A stretch of 64,000 bases of DNA from Vagococcus silagei (lineage in GTDB: Bacteria > Bacillota > Bacilli > Lactobacillales > Vagococcaceae), in contig NZ_SDGV01000004.1 in assembly GCF_004795745.1 (NCBI RefSeq), positions 186,001-250,000 of the forward strand, given 5' to 3'. The notes beneath the pieces are model-generated. The model made no database searches and was not told the origin of the DNA. It worked only from the letters and a program-made list of their open reading frames with translations. Every line of letters begins with the position of its first letter. Positions within the stretch are counted from its first letter, which is position 1. Made by a program: the position numbers and the translations under genes. Shown here one piece after another: positions 1 to 7,944 of the stretch.

Positions 1-399
1 ATTTTGATATTTTTTAGCTTGTTTTTGTAACACATGAATCAAGCGATCAATGTCAGCCAAAAGAAGTTGATTGGCTTCTTTTAATAAGGACCCATATGCT
101 GTATCTACAACATCAGTGCTCGTCAAACCATAGTGAACCCACTTCTTTTCTGCGCCTAAAGATTCAGAGACAGCTCGTGTGAAAGCCACCACATCATGAT
201 GCGTTTCAGCTTCAATTTCTAAAATTCGCGAAATCTCAAATTTTGCTTGTTGTCGAATTGCCTCTGCATCACTTTTAGGCACCACGCCTAAAGTTGCCCA
301 CGCCTCACTTGCGAGTATTTCCACTTCTAACCATGTTTGAAAACGATGTTCATCTGTCCATATGCTACCCATCTCTTGCCGTGTATAACGTTCAATCAT
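1..399 (-). CDS. purB: Adenylosuccinate lyase, N-terminal part (cut by window edge)
   Basis: The first 133 codons read from an ATG at 399 and run off the left edge. The N-terminus ([20 protein letters not shown]) and the segment with [13 protein letters not shown] are typical of bacterial PurB. The enzyme cleaves SAICAR to AICAR and adenylosuccinate to AMP in purine synthesis in the cytoplasm. The TSTDVVDTA stretch is one of the family's signature regions near the active site. The start lies 4 bp after the purK stop, so purE, purK and purB form one tightly packed operon. The catalytic C-terminal half is outside the window and cannot be judged. Confidence 0.95.
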   Translation of the reverse strand, partial: MIERYTRQEMGSIWTDEHRFQTWLEVEILASEAWATLGVVPKSDAEAIRQQAKFEISRILEIEAETHHDVVAFTRAVSESLGAEKKWVHYGLTSTDVVDTAYGSLLKEANQLLLADIDRLIHVLQKQAKKYQN

Positions 400-403
400 T
401 TCT

Positions 404-1531
404 CTATTCAGCCTCGCCTTCCCAAATTTTATTAATCCTCATCAGCGAAAAAATTGCTTCTTTCGTTTGATTGATAAATGTGACATGTCCCATCTTACGT
501 CCTGATCGCGTTTTCGTTTTACCATAATCATGAAAATACCAATTTGGTTTCTGTGCCACGACATCGACCATCCGCGAATATTCTGCACCGATTAAATTCA
601 CCATGACGGCGGGTTGATAATGAATCTCCGACGGTAATTTCCATTGACAAATCCCGCGAATATGTAAGTCAAATTGACTATGAGAACAAGCTTCAATGGT
701 TAAATGACCCGAATTATGTGGACGGGGAGCAATTTCATTGATGTATAACTGCCCGTCTGGTTTAACAAAAAATTCGATTGCCATTGTGCCAACTAAGCGA
801 GCTTCTCTGGCAATCTTTAATCCAATGCATTCAGCTTCTTGCGCAATTTCGGAGGAAATTGACGCAGGTAACATTGAGCATTTCAAAATATTATGCTGAT
901 GCTCATTTTCGATAACTGGAAACGTGCAATACTCTTCAGACAGATTTCCCGCAACAATAATCGAGACTTCTCTTTCATAATTTACCCATTGTTCCAAGAC
1001 AAATTCTTGATTAAAGTTGAGTTCTGTTTGTAGAGGTTCTAAATCCAATGAAGAATGTAACACCCACTGACCCTTACCATCATATCCACCACGACAAGTT
1101 TTCAGAACACAGGGAAATCCCAGCTCTAAACTCGCTTGTTTTAAATCTGCAAAGCTTGTTATCGATTTGAAAGGCACAATTGGTAAATTAGCGGCTTGTA
1201 AAAATTTTTTCTCTTCTAAGCGATGTTGAGCAATTTTTAAAAGCGTTGTGCCCTGAGGAATGAAGATTTGCTGACTAATTGATTCTATTCCAGCAACATC
1301 AACATTTTCAAACTCGTAAGTTACCACGTCAGATAATTGTGCCAGTTTTACCAGTGCTTGTTTATTATTGTACCCAGCGACAATCACTTGTTGCGCTACT
1401 TGACTAGCGGGGCAATTTTCTTCCGGATCTAAAATAATGACCTTAAAACCAAGTTGCAAAGCACTTTGGCCCATCATTAAGCCCAGTTGCCCACCCCCAA
1501 TAATGCCAATCACACTTCCAGGTAAGACCAT
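404..1531 (-). CDS. purK: N5-carboxyaminoimidazole ribonucleotide synthase (PurK)
   Basis: A 375-residue ATP-grasp enzyme that carboxylates AIR to N5-CAIR with ATP and bicarbonate, the substrate of PurE. The N-terminal dinucleotide-binding-like loop [12 protein letters not shown] is visible. The central ATP-grasp part carries [13 protein letters not shown], and the metal/phosphate region has [13 protein letters not shown]. An upstream in-frame extension is open, but the ATG at 1531 puts the GIIGGGQLG motif at the normal distance from the N-terminus and lies 1 bp after the purE stop. No good Shine-Dalgarno precedes it, so translation probably depends on coupling to purE. Length is normal for the family. 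Confidence 0.95.
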   Translation of the reverse strand: MVLPGSVIGIIGGGQLGLMMGQSALQLGFKVIILDPEENCPASQVAQQVIVAGYNNKQALVKLAQLSDVVTYEFENVDVAGIESISQQIFIPQGTTLLKIAQHRLEEKKFLQAANLPIVPFKSITSFADLKQASLELGFPCVLKTCRGGYDGKGQWVLHSSLDLEPLQTELNFNQEFVLEQWVNYEREVSIIVAGNLSEEYCTFPVIENEHQHNILKCSMLPASISSEIAQEAECIGLKIAREARLVGTMAIEFFVKPDGQLYINEIAPRPHNSGHLTIEACSHSQFDLHIRGICQWKLPSEIHYQPAVMVNLIGAEYSRMVDVVAQKPNWYFHDYGKTKTRSGRKMGHVTFINQTKEAIFSLMRINKIWEGEAE

Positions 1532-1532
1532 T

Positions 1533-2018
1533 TTAAAGGAGTTCTGTTTCACTCTGAATAACCTCACTTGCTAAATTTTTACGATAATTTGTTAGTTTTT
1601 CAGTTAATTGTTCATTTTGAATAGCTAAAATTTGAATGGCTAGAAGAGCGGCATTTTTTGCACCAGCTTTTCCAATTGCTGTCGTAGCTACTGGAATACC
1701 TGCTGGCATTTGAACAATTGATAATAGGGAATCTAAACCATTCAAATGTTGACTTGCAATTGGAACACCAATGACCGGTAACGTTGTTTTTGAAGCCATC
1801 ATGCCTGGTAAATGAGCCGCACCACCAGCTCCAGCAATAATAACTGAAAAATCATTTCCTTTGGCATTTTCTGAAAAAGCGAACATTAAATCTGGTAAAC
1901 GATGAGCAGATAAAATCTTTTTCTCATAAGCTATCTCAAACTCATCTAATAGCCGACACGTCTCTTGCATTGTGTTCCAATCAGATTTACTACCCATGAC
2001 CACTGCAACTTTAGACAT
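1533..2018 (-). CDS. purE: N5-CAIR mutase (PurE)
   Basis: A 161-residue class I PurE, converting N5-CAIR to CAIR. Visible hallmarks are VVMGSKSDW at the start, SAHRLPD in the middle and [12 protein letters not shown], which together form the nucleotide-binding active site with its conserved histidine. The ATG at 2018 is chosen over an upstream open start because a GAGGATG-type Shine-Dalgarno precedes it and the protein then begins [10 protein letters not shown], as in relatives. It is the first gene of the purE-purK-purB operon and sits directly behind a consensus promoter and PurBox pair. The remaining purine genes are not in this window. Confidence 0.96.
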   Translation of the reverse strand: MSKVAVVMGSKSDWNTMQETCRLLDEFEIAYEKKILSAHRLPDLMFAFSENAKGNDFSVIIAGAGGAAHLPGMMASKTTLPVIGVPIASQHLNGLDSLLSIVQMPAGIPVATTAIGKAGAKNAALLAIQILAIQNEQLTEKLTNYRKNLASEVIQSETELL

Positions 2019-2043
2019 AAAAACATCCTCTCTTTTTGCTAAC

Positions 2044-2072
2044 AGTGTAACAGCAAAAAATGAGGATGTCAA
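2044..2072 (-). promoter_or_regulatory. Promoter of purEKB
   Basis: On the minus strand a perfect -35 TTGACA (2067-2072) is followed after 17 bp by a -10 TACACT (2044-2049). It lies 26 bp upstream of the purE start. The spacing is optimal for the vegetative sigma factor. Confidence 0.8.
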
Positions 2073-2076
2073 AACA

Positions 2077-2120
2077 AATTACGAACAATATAGATAATAA
2101 ATAGTATATAATTCGTTTAT
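2077..2120. promoter_or_regulatory. Inverted PurBox pair (PurR operator)
   Basis: Two 13-mers resembling the Gram-positive PurBox AWWWCCGAACWWT lie just upstream of the purE -35. One is AATTACGAACAAT at 2077-2089 on the plus strand. The other is ATAAACGAATTAT at 2108-2120 on the minus strand. They point toward each other with 18 bp between them, close to the 16-17 bp known for Bacillus PurR targets. Both have A instead of C at position 5. Control by a PurR-type, PRPP-sensing regulator is inferred. Confidence 0.65.
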
Positions 2121-2284
2121 AATGATTATTATATTAGAATACACTTCTACATACTATCCTTTCCAAGTCATAACCAAACAATAAAAAATACTGCGACGTT
2201 GATTTTCGGAAAATCAATTTCACAGTAAATTGCTTTATTTTAATAGGGAAAACTAATAAGATGTTTTTTTGTATGAGTTTAGTT

Positions 2285-2390
2285 GGCTGGGATTCGGCAC
2301 TAAGTCCGTTCTGATATTCAGCCAAAATGCGCCTGATTTTCAGAACTACCTTACTGCTCATCCCTAAACGCTAGCTTCACCACCTTTTAT
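2285..2390 (-). repeat. Palindromic intergenic repeat, copy 1
   Basis: A long imperfect hairpin whose outer arms are 2289-2304 and 2350-2364 and whose inner arms contain TTCTGAtATTCAG and its partner. The minus-strand start GGTGGTGAAGCTAGCGTTTAGGGATGAGCAGTAAG matches in pieces the copies near 4.4 and 40.9 kb (GGTGATTTTTGGAGCG, GAGCAGTAAGATA). It abuts the end of a membrane-protein gene remnant. A 75-codon open frame across 2134-2361 has no start signals or recognisable product and is explained by this repeat. The rest of the gap up to the PurBoxes shows nothing further. Confidence 0.6.
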
Positions 2391-2511
2391 CATCTTTTAG
2401 TTTAAACAACTCGAAGTATTCATCTACATATTTGTTCAGATAATATGTTTCTAAAAGCCCTTTTGACGCTATGGATACAGCAATACCAAAGATAACTAAA
2501 GCCACTCCTAC
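2377..2511 (-). pseudogene. C-terminal remnant of the three-copy membrane-protein family
   Basis: About 44 codons remain in one frame, reading VGVALVIFGIAV and then LLETYYLNKYVDEYFELF before a TGA at 2377. This matches the last transmembrane segment and the ETYY-NKYAEEY tail of the full protein encoded at 5345-6208. Everything upstream of the tail is missing: the sequence joins directly to the stop of the DUF3916-type gene. It has no start codon or ribosome site. I read it as the stump of a paralogue cut by insertion of, or recombination with, the immunity-gene block. Confidence 0.75.
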
Positions 2512-3017
2512 AGTTCACCAATAAACCAAATATCACTGATATAAGTAGGTGCAAACATTCTGCCATCATCATAAATTATCTCTTTGTATCCTATTAGTGA
2601 AAATTCATCGGGAATAGATAAATATTGTTCAAAATGAAAATCTTCTTTAGAAATTGGCTGCCATACTTCATAGTTATCATTTCTACTAAAAAAATTAGCA
2701 AAGTAGTCGTCATCTTTGAAGATAATAATCTGCGAACTCCATAAATCTTCTGGAGTAATTGCAATAACTACTCTATCGTTCTCCTTATCTTTAGGTTTGA
2801 GTTTATTTAAATGCCAAGCTCTATCAATTAATAGTTGCATGCACTGTATTTTAAGATTATCAGGTAGATTAGGACTATTCATAAAACTATATGATGTTGG
2901 TAAATGTAAATGCCAATAGTTACTAGTTATTTCAGGAAAATTCGATGTGCTTTCAATAATGGAAGTTTTCATATTAGTATATTTCCTTCTAATGCCTCTT
3001 ATTTTTTTATGTCCCAT
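2508..3017 (-). CDS. DUF3916-type protein, putative immunity-linked
   Basis: A soluble protein of 169 residues starting MGHKKIRGIRRKYTN. The WHLHLP motif, CMQLLIDRAWHL, VVIAITPEDLWSSQIIIF and the C-terminal IWFIGEL agree with the DUF3916 family as I remember it. Its biochemical role is unknown. Relatives are often found near polymorphic-toxin loci in Bacillus, so an immunity-like role is an inference. There is no signal peptide or membrane segment. The start at 3017 has a GAGGGAA ribosome site. It follows the next small gene by 12 bp, so the four genes from 4281 down to 2508 are probably co-transcribed. Confidence 0.6.
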   Translation of the reverse strand: MGHKKIRGIRRKYTNMKTSIIESTSNFPEITSNYWHLHLPTSYSFMNSPNLPDNLKIQCMQLLIDRAWHLNKLKPKDKENDRVVIAITPEDLWSSQIIIFKDDDYFANFFSRNDNYEVWQPISKEDFHFEQYLSIPDEFSLIGYKEIIYDDGRMFAPTYISDIWFIGEL

Positions 3018-3029
3018 ATATTTATTCCC

Positions 3030-3326
3030 TCAATTAGATTTTTTATTCTTGTTGGGATCATCTCTTTCTTGATTGATCACTTCGATACACTTTTCAAGGA
3101 TGTCTAACTCTTCCAAAATATCACTTGCGTAATCTCCTGTATCATCAACAAAATTCCTAGTCAGACTTACAGTATTTATTTTTTTTATTTGATTAACATC
3201 CATATCTTCTAACGTTTCATTAATTGCTCGCTTGATTCTTTGAATACTATAATTTTCTTCTTCATAATATTGACTATTCGCTATTAATTCCAGGATTTTA
3301 TAACATTGTCTTTTTATATTTTCCAT
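3030..3326 (-). CDS. Small hypothetical protein of the immunity-type cluster
   Basis: A protein of 98 residues, mostly charged and helical (MENIKRQCYKILELIANSQ onward), with no signal peptide or membrane helix. I do not recognise a family. An ATG at 3335 is possible, but the AGGTGG ribosome site is 5 bp before the ATG at 3326 and would overlap the other start, so 3326 is preferred. Its place between DUF2247- and DUF3916-type genes, same strand and similar low GC, suggests the same kind of role, probably neutralising a cognate effector, but no toxin gene is adjacent. Confidence 0.6.
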   Translation of the reverse strand: MENIKRQCYKILELIANSQYYEEENYSIQRIKRAINETLEDMDVNQIKKINTVSLTRNFVDDTGDYASDILEELDILEKCIEVINQERDDPNKNKKSN

Positions 3327-3404
3327 ATCATCCACCTACTTGTTTGAGATATTCCTTATCTCTGCTCACTATCATTTTCCTAATCAGATGAATTTTTGTA
3401 GTTT

Positions 3405-3890
3405 CTAGTAAGCTTCCACTTTTTTCTTTTCATCATCTAAAAATACTCTAAATCGATTGATTAACTCATCTTTTGTAGTAGTTTTCCCTTGTGGCATATA
3501 GTTGATAAAAGAAATCATATCATCAGGATATCCATTTTCATCATAAAATTTAGTTACTAAATTTAGCAACTCAACGTCATCAAAAACTCTCTCATTTAAT
3601 TTAGATAGGTATACATATCTAAATTTTTTTTGCTCATGTACATATTCAATACTATTTTCGCCAACATCAGAAAAAAATTTATTTTTTATGTCAATTAACT
3701 TTTCTGGTAAATCACTTTCAGCTATTCCCCAAGCCAATTCAATTATAAATTCATCTTCTATTCCTTTTTCCATCAACTCTACTGCATAATCAGAAAGTAT
3801 ATTAGGTTCAAAAAAACAATCATTTAGTCCAACATATATAGTTTTCCAATCGTAGTTTATATCTTTATCTTTCAAATCTCGTAATTTCAT
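3405..3890 (-). CDS. DUF2247-like protein, putative immunity protein
   Basis: A 161-residue soluble protein. The opening MKLRDLKDKDINYDWKTIYV, then ILSDYAVELMEKG and FIIELAWGIAES, resembles DUF2247 proteins, which recur in toxin-immunity islands of Firmicutes. The family assignment is from memory and the immunity role is inferred. A clear AGGAGTTTAAG-ATG start signal is present. It begins 1 bp after the stop of the preceding gene, so the two are translated as a unit. A 78-bp gap separates it from the next gene, where I see no strong terminator. Confidence 0.5.
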   Translation of the reverse strand: MKLRDLKDKDINYDWKTIYVGLNDCFFEPNILSDYAVELMEKGIEDEFIIELAWGIAESDLPEKLIDIKNKFFSDVGENSIEYVHEQKKFRYVYLSKLNERVFDDVELLNLVTKFYDENGYPDDMISFINYMPQGKTTTKDELINRFRVFLDDEKKKVEAY

Positions 3891-3891
3891 C

Positions 3892-4281
3892 TTAAACTCC
3901 TAAACTAATTCTTACATTTTCTAATAATTCAACTAACTCATTTTGTTCTGGATTTTTTTTGATTACTTTAGTCACATTTTCTTCTAAATAATTATAAAAA
4001 GTTTTAAAATCCAAATATGCTAATTCTTCCACTTCAACTGCTGGGAAACCTAATTCAACCAGAACATGTTCATCATCTAGTGTTTTCGGCAACTCTGCCA
4101 TGTCATAGTCATCTAAATCATTTTTAAAAGAAACAAAAACTATTTCTTGTCCATATCCTTTTTTATTAACAAAACACTTCAATGCTTTTATTAAATACTT
4201 TCCATTAATAAAATCAAAATAGGTTGATAAGATTCTATTAATATCTGTTTGATTTTCTAAAACTCTAAACTTTTCACTCAA
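3892..4281 (-). CDS. Hypothetical immunity-type protein (possibly CdiI-like)
   Basis: A 129-residue acidic soluble protein starting at TTG 4281 with GAGG 10 bp upstream. The layout (an N-terminal ILSTYFDFINGKYLIKALKC helix, a YGQEIVFVSF strand, then an acidic central part) reminds me of CdiI-type ribonuclease-toxin immunity proteins, but I could not confirm it. It is the first gene of the four-gene low-GC cluster. No LXG, YeeF or CdiA-like toxin gene lies on either side, so the partner is absent or elsewhere. Confidence 0.45.
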   Translation of the reverse strand: MSEKFRVLENQTDINRILSTYFDFINGKYLIKALKCFVNKKGYGQEIVFVSFKNDLDDYDMAELPKTLDDEHVLVELGFPAVEVEELAYLDFKTFYNYLEENVTKVIKKNPEQNELVELLENVRISLGV

Positions 4282-4340
4282 TTACTTCACGCCTCATTTC
4301 TATTAAATTTAATCAAGAAAAAGAGAGACATTAGTTATTT

Positions 4341-4490
4341 CACCTCTAAACGCTACAAAAATCACCTTTTCTGACAGGAATTTTGGAGCATGGGTTCAGC
4401 AACAAGCTAAGCCTGGTAATAAATCAAAGAACGATTTTTTCCCAGGCTCATCTTGTTGTTCACCCATAGACGCTCCAAAAATCACCTTTT
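4341..4490 (-). repeat. Palindromic intergenic repeat, copy 2
   Basis: A long hairpin spans 4381-4480, with outer arms TTTTGGAGCATGGG and its partner CCCATAGACGCTCCAAAA, then inner arms around AACAAGCTAAGCCTGG and CCAGGCTCATCTTGTT. The block at 4341-4370 is repeated nearly exactly at 4461-4490 (CGCTaCAAAAATCACCTTTT versus CGCTcCAAAAATCACCTTTT), which marks one full unit plus the edge of a second. The right end overlaps the last codons of the broken membrane-protein gene. The same elements occur at 2.3 and 40.9 kb. Confidence 0.7.
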
Positions 4491-5309
4491 CGTCATTCCA
4501 TACTCTTCTGCATACTTATTTATATAGTATGTTTCTAAAAAACTTTCCATTGTTAAGGCTATTGCAGCACCTAGGATGACTAAAAATATTAATAATGACC
4601 AGCCATATAAAATACCGAGAAGATTGGTTCTTGTGGTAAAGTAGGGGCCAATATTAATGGTCAATCGATCAATAATTGAAACGATAATGGTGATTACGCC
4701 GACTAAAAAAATTTTATCTTTAAATGCACGGTCACGTGAATTCTTATATTTTTCCTTATGCGTCTTGTTTAGTTTATTCAGACACTCTTCATTTTTCATC
4801 TGAACAGAATCCATAATCGATAGCACACCTAAAACAAGTTGTGCCAAGGTGCCAACAATGCCTGCGCCATCCAGTGAAAAAACAGTAATCATTGGTAAGG
4901 ACGCCAATAAACCACAAAGGCTAAATACCACAAGAAAAGCACTACCAAAGGCCAATCATCTCGGATAATTCTTCACTGGCAGAAGATTAACGATTCCTAA
5001 AGGCAAGAATAATGCAAGGCAAACCAGAAATATTGGCTTTAATACTATGCCGATTTTTGCAATGAGACGAGCACTTTCGATTGAGATGATATTTATATTA
5101 GTCTCAGTCGCCATTCCTTCAGGAAAGCCAACCGCTAGTCCAAACATCAAGATCCCGCAAGCAAGACTAAGTAACAGGAAGGTGAATAGGTCTTTAATAA
5201 ATCGAAAAGAAAAAATGCGCTTTGTTTCTTTATTTCTACCTTTTAATGTGGATATTTTTACAATTTGGCGACTTTGTTCGTATGATGCTTTGAAGATATT
5301 GGTTACCAT
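4482..5309 (-). pseudogene. Membrane-protein paralogue interrupted by an in-frame TGA
   Basis: Read through, this is a full-length homologue (275 codons) of the protein at 5345-6208: it starts MVTNIFKASYEQSRQIVK and ends LETYYINKYAEEY. At 4956-4958 the frame meets TGA directly after NYPR. The intact copy has NYPR-R-LAYGS at this point and this copy resumes LAFGS without a frame change, so one substitution (CGA to TGA) explains the break. A TTG codon follows the stop, so a separate C-terminal product is conceivable. About six hydrophobic segments are shared with the intact copy. Function unknown. Confidence 0.8.
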
Positions 5310-5344
5310 GAGATACTCCTTTAAGGTTATTATAATGATAAATA

Positions 5345-6208
5345 TTACTTACTTATTCTTTCACCATCTCGTTTTTCAAATAGGTCATAATATTCTTCTG
5401 CATACTTATTAAAATAATAAGTCTCCAAGTATCCTTTGATTGGTGAAGTAAGCGCAAAGCCTAGTATGATGACGACTAGAATGAGTGACCACCCGTATAC
5501 AAGACCTAAAAAACTGGCTTTTGTCGGTAGAAACGGGCTGATGTTAAAGGTTAATCGATTAATAATTGCGATGAAGACAAAAATTGCACTGATGATTAAT
5601 ACTTTTTTATTCCGAGTAAAGACGCCTTCTTGTTCGTAAAGTTTTTTGGGCGGGATTTTATTTAAAATGTCTAGGCATTCTTGCTTTTTCTCTTTGGCTA
5701 ATTCGCTGATCAGATAGATTCCGGCAATGAGTTGTATGAATGTACCAAGGATACCTGAACCGTCGATTGCTAAACCAATTGCGAACGGCAATGCAGTCAC
5801 CATCGCCAATAACATAAACGTAAAAATATGAACGCTCCCATATGCGAGACGTCTAGGATAGTTTTTTGCTGGTAATAAGTTAAAAAGTCCAACTAAGAGA
5901 TATAAAGCAAAACAAATAATGAAGACTGGTTTTAATGCGACACCGATTTTGCCAATGAGATGTGCGCTTTCGATGGAGATTGCTCTAACGTCACTCGCTT
6001 TAACAAAGGCAATGTGTTCTGGCATAATCACAGCAAACGTAAAAGCCAGTGTACCAAAAACGGCAGTCATTAATACAAACCCAATCAGTCGTTTAGAAAA
6101 ACGCGATGAAGCCATACTACCCACTTTTGCTGCACCATTATCTAAGATACTTTTCTTCACGAGTTGTTGGCTTTGTTCGAATGACGCATCAAAAAGATTT
6201 GTTAACAT
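5345..6208 (-). CDS. Multi-pass membrane protein, intact copy of a local family
   Basis: A 287-residue protein with about six to seven hydrophobic segments and a short N-terminal cytoplasmic-type stretch (MLTNLFDASFEQSQQLVKKS). The segment ending LLPAKNYPRRLAYGS precedes the second half. The C-terminal tail with ETYYFNKYAEEYYDLFEKRDGE is shared by all three local copies. I do not recognise a named family. The ATG at 6208 has an AGAGGAG ribosome site. It ends 35 bp before the start of the broken copy, so the two arose by tandem duplication. A link to the neighbouring immunity genes is possible but not shown. Confidence 0.65.
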   Translation of the reverse strand: MLTNLFDASFEQSQQLVKKSILDNGAAKVGSMASSRFSKRLIGFVLMTAVFGTLAFTFAVIMPEHIAFVKASDVRAISIESAHLIGKIGVALKPVFIICFALYLLVGLFNLLPAKNYPRRLAYGSVHIFTFMLLAMVTALPFAIGLAIDGSGILGTFIQLIAGIYLISELAKEKKQECLDILNKIPPKKLYEQEGVFTRNKKVLIISAIFVFIAIINRLTFNISPFLPTKASFLGLVYGWSLILVVIILGFALTSPIKGYLETYYFNKYAEEYYDLFEKRDGERISK

Positions 6209-6333
6209 GAATATCGCTCCTCTTTTTAAACTTGATTCTTAAATTTTCACCTTTTACAATCAGACATTTAATATCACTATGTCCATAAATTATATCATTA
6301 TACACTTACAGAAGATAGAAAGGAGGATAATAA

Positions 6334-6380
6334 AAAAACATAACTCAGCTTATGTTTTTCACACAAATGAGCTATGTTTT
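6334..6380 (-). terminator. Terminator after the FGGY kinase
   Basis: Arms CATAGCTCA and TGAGTTATG on the minus strand enclose a loop and are followed by a run of seven T, 17 bp past the kinase stop. Confidence 0.75.
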
Positions 6381-6396
6381 ATTCTTTGACTACTCT

Positions 6397-7791
6397 TTAC
6401 CATTCATTATTAACAGTATCTTTAAAGTGATCATAATATTTTTGATACGCAACATGATTATCTTCATTGAAGAAAATTCGTGCTTGATTCGTCACACGCG
6501 TATTTTCCACTTTTTCTGCTAGTACTGCAGCCCCAAATGTTGGTTCACCATAAGATGAAACCAAACAATTATAACCGAAAATATCAGCTACAAGCATTTG
6601 GAACTCTTCGTTTTTAAAAAGCCCACCATTCATCGAAATCTCGCGGTTATCAAGTTCAACCTGTTCACTGACTAAACGCAGATTGAAAATCATCCCTTCA
6701 ATAATACTACGCAAAATATCATACTTTGTATGCGTCCCATTTAGTCCAACATGTTTGGCACTCACGTCACCACGCCATAACGGTGCACGTTCGCCAAACA
6801 AATACGGTAGAAAAAGTAAATTGTGGCTGCCGACAGGGGACTCATTAAAGATTTCTGGCAATTTTTGATACAATTCACCACGACCATAAAATATATTGTC
6901 CGCCCAATCCAAGACTTGCCCGCCATTATTACTTGCACCACCCACTACCCAAAACTCGTCATTCAGATAGTAACAGAAGGTTTTCCCTTCGTCATCTAAC
7001 TCAATTTCACGTGATAGTTTGCGAACAGCACCACTTGTTCCAATGGTTAAACTGCCATATGTTCCATTAACTAAGTAGCTGGCATAACTTGCCAAACAAC
7101 CATCACTTGCGCCAATATAAACTTTAACATTTGGCGACACGAATAAATCCTCAGCGACTTCCGGACGAATTAATTCAAAGTGATTGGTGTCGACTAAACG
7201 AGCCAACTGATCTTTACGAATATCTAAATACTCTAGGATTTCACGGTCCCATGTCTTTGTTTCTAAATTGAAAAGACCTGTTGCTGATGCGACAGAATAA
7301 TCTACAAGCAGTTTTCCAGTAAATTCCTTCATGATGAGTTCCTTAATTCCAACCCATTGCTTCACATCTTTAAACCATGGTTTCGCCTTAAATGAACCGA
7401 TTTTTGCAAATGGGCTCATCTCATGGATCGGTGTACCCGTCTTACGGTAAAAACTTTGTGCTTGATCTGTCTTACGGAAAGATTTCACAAAATCTGTACT
7501 TTGACGATCCTCCCAGGTATACATTTTTTGATCCATTTGCATCTCTAAAACCGGAGTAATTGAATGCATCGCTGTACTGAAGACGATTTTTTCAATTTCA
7601 ACTCCTTCTTGCGTCATTTGACGAATGAGACGTTTGACGTGGACAATGATTCGTTCAGGGTATTGATAGACAATTCCGCCTTCTTCCCGACTTGTTTCAA
7701 TTTGGCGCGTTACTTTTTTTATTGATGTGGCATTATCAAACAACTCACATTTTATATTAGTTGAACCGATATCAATTGCTAAAATTTTCAT
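6397..7791 (-). CDS. FGGY-family carbohydrate kinase, probably gluconokinase
   Basis: A 464-residue FGGY sugar kinase. The N-terminal phosphate loop ILAIDIGSTNIKCELFD, the catalytic region with GASDGCLASYASYL, GTSGAVRKLS and the C-terminal GGASNNGGQVLDW are all in order, and the last is typical of gluconate kinases. It would phosphorylate gluconate to 6-phosphogluconate; xylulose or another sugar acid cannot be excluded. An upstream TTG is open, but the ATG at 7791 gives the normal N-terminus MKILAIDIGS; its ribosome site is weak (TGGGGT). It stands alone, with its own promoter and terminator and no transporter or GntR gene beside it. Confidence 0.8.
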   Translation of the reverse strand: MKILAIDIGSTNIKCELFDNATSIKKVTRQIETSREEGGIVYQYPERIIVHVKRLIRQMTQEGVEIEKIVFSTAMHSITPVLEMQMDQKMYTWEDRQSTDFVKSFRKTDQAQSFYRKTGTPIHEMSPFAKIGSFKAKPWFKDVKQWVGIKELIMKEFTGKLLVDYSVASATGLFNLETKTWDREILEYLDIRKDQLARLVDTNHFELIRPEVAEDLFVSPNVKVYIGASDGCLASYASYLVNGTYGSLTIGTSGAVRKLSREIELDDEGKTFCYYLNDEFWVVGGASNNGGQVLDWADNIFYGRGELYQKLPEIFNESPVGSHNLLFLPYLFGERAPLWRGDVSAKHVGLNGTHTKYDILRSIIEGMIFNLRLVSEQVELDNREISMNGGLFKNEEFQMLVADIFGYNCLVSSYGEPTFGAAVLAEKVENTRVTNQARIFFNEDNHVAYQKYYDHFKDTVNNEW

Positions 7792-7848
7792 TTTTTTACC
7801 CCATTTCTTAAGGTCGCGCAAAAAAATATGCGCACTACAGTTATCTTT

Positions 7849-7877
7849 ATTCTAACACTAGCATGCAAATTGACCAA
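7849..7877 (-). promoter_or_regulatory. Probable promoter of the FGGY kinase
   Basis: Minus-strand -35 TTGGTC (7872-7877) and -10 TAGAAT (7849-7854) separated by 17 bp, just after the hisS terminator. Confidence 0.5.
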
Positions 7878-7892
7878 TGATTTTCCCCTATC

Positions 7893-7936
7893 AAAAAAAG
7901 AAATAGCAAGAGCCCCAAAATGCGCTCTGCTATTTC
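7893..7936 (-). terminator. Terminator after hisS
   Basis: Strong hairpin with arms GAAATAGCA and TGCTATTTC plus inner GAGC pairing, followed on the minus strand by seven T. It lies 8 bp past the hisS stop. Confidence 0.85.
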
Positions 7937-7944
7937 AAATTATC

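Noticed and set aside
2134-2361. A 75-codon open frame on the minus strand upstream of purE
   Set aside because: It lies mostly in the palindromic repeat and PurBox area, has no ribosome site and no recognisable product.
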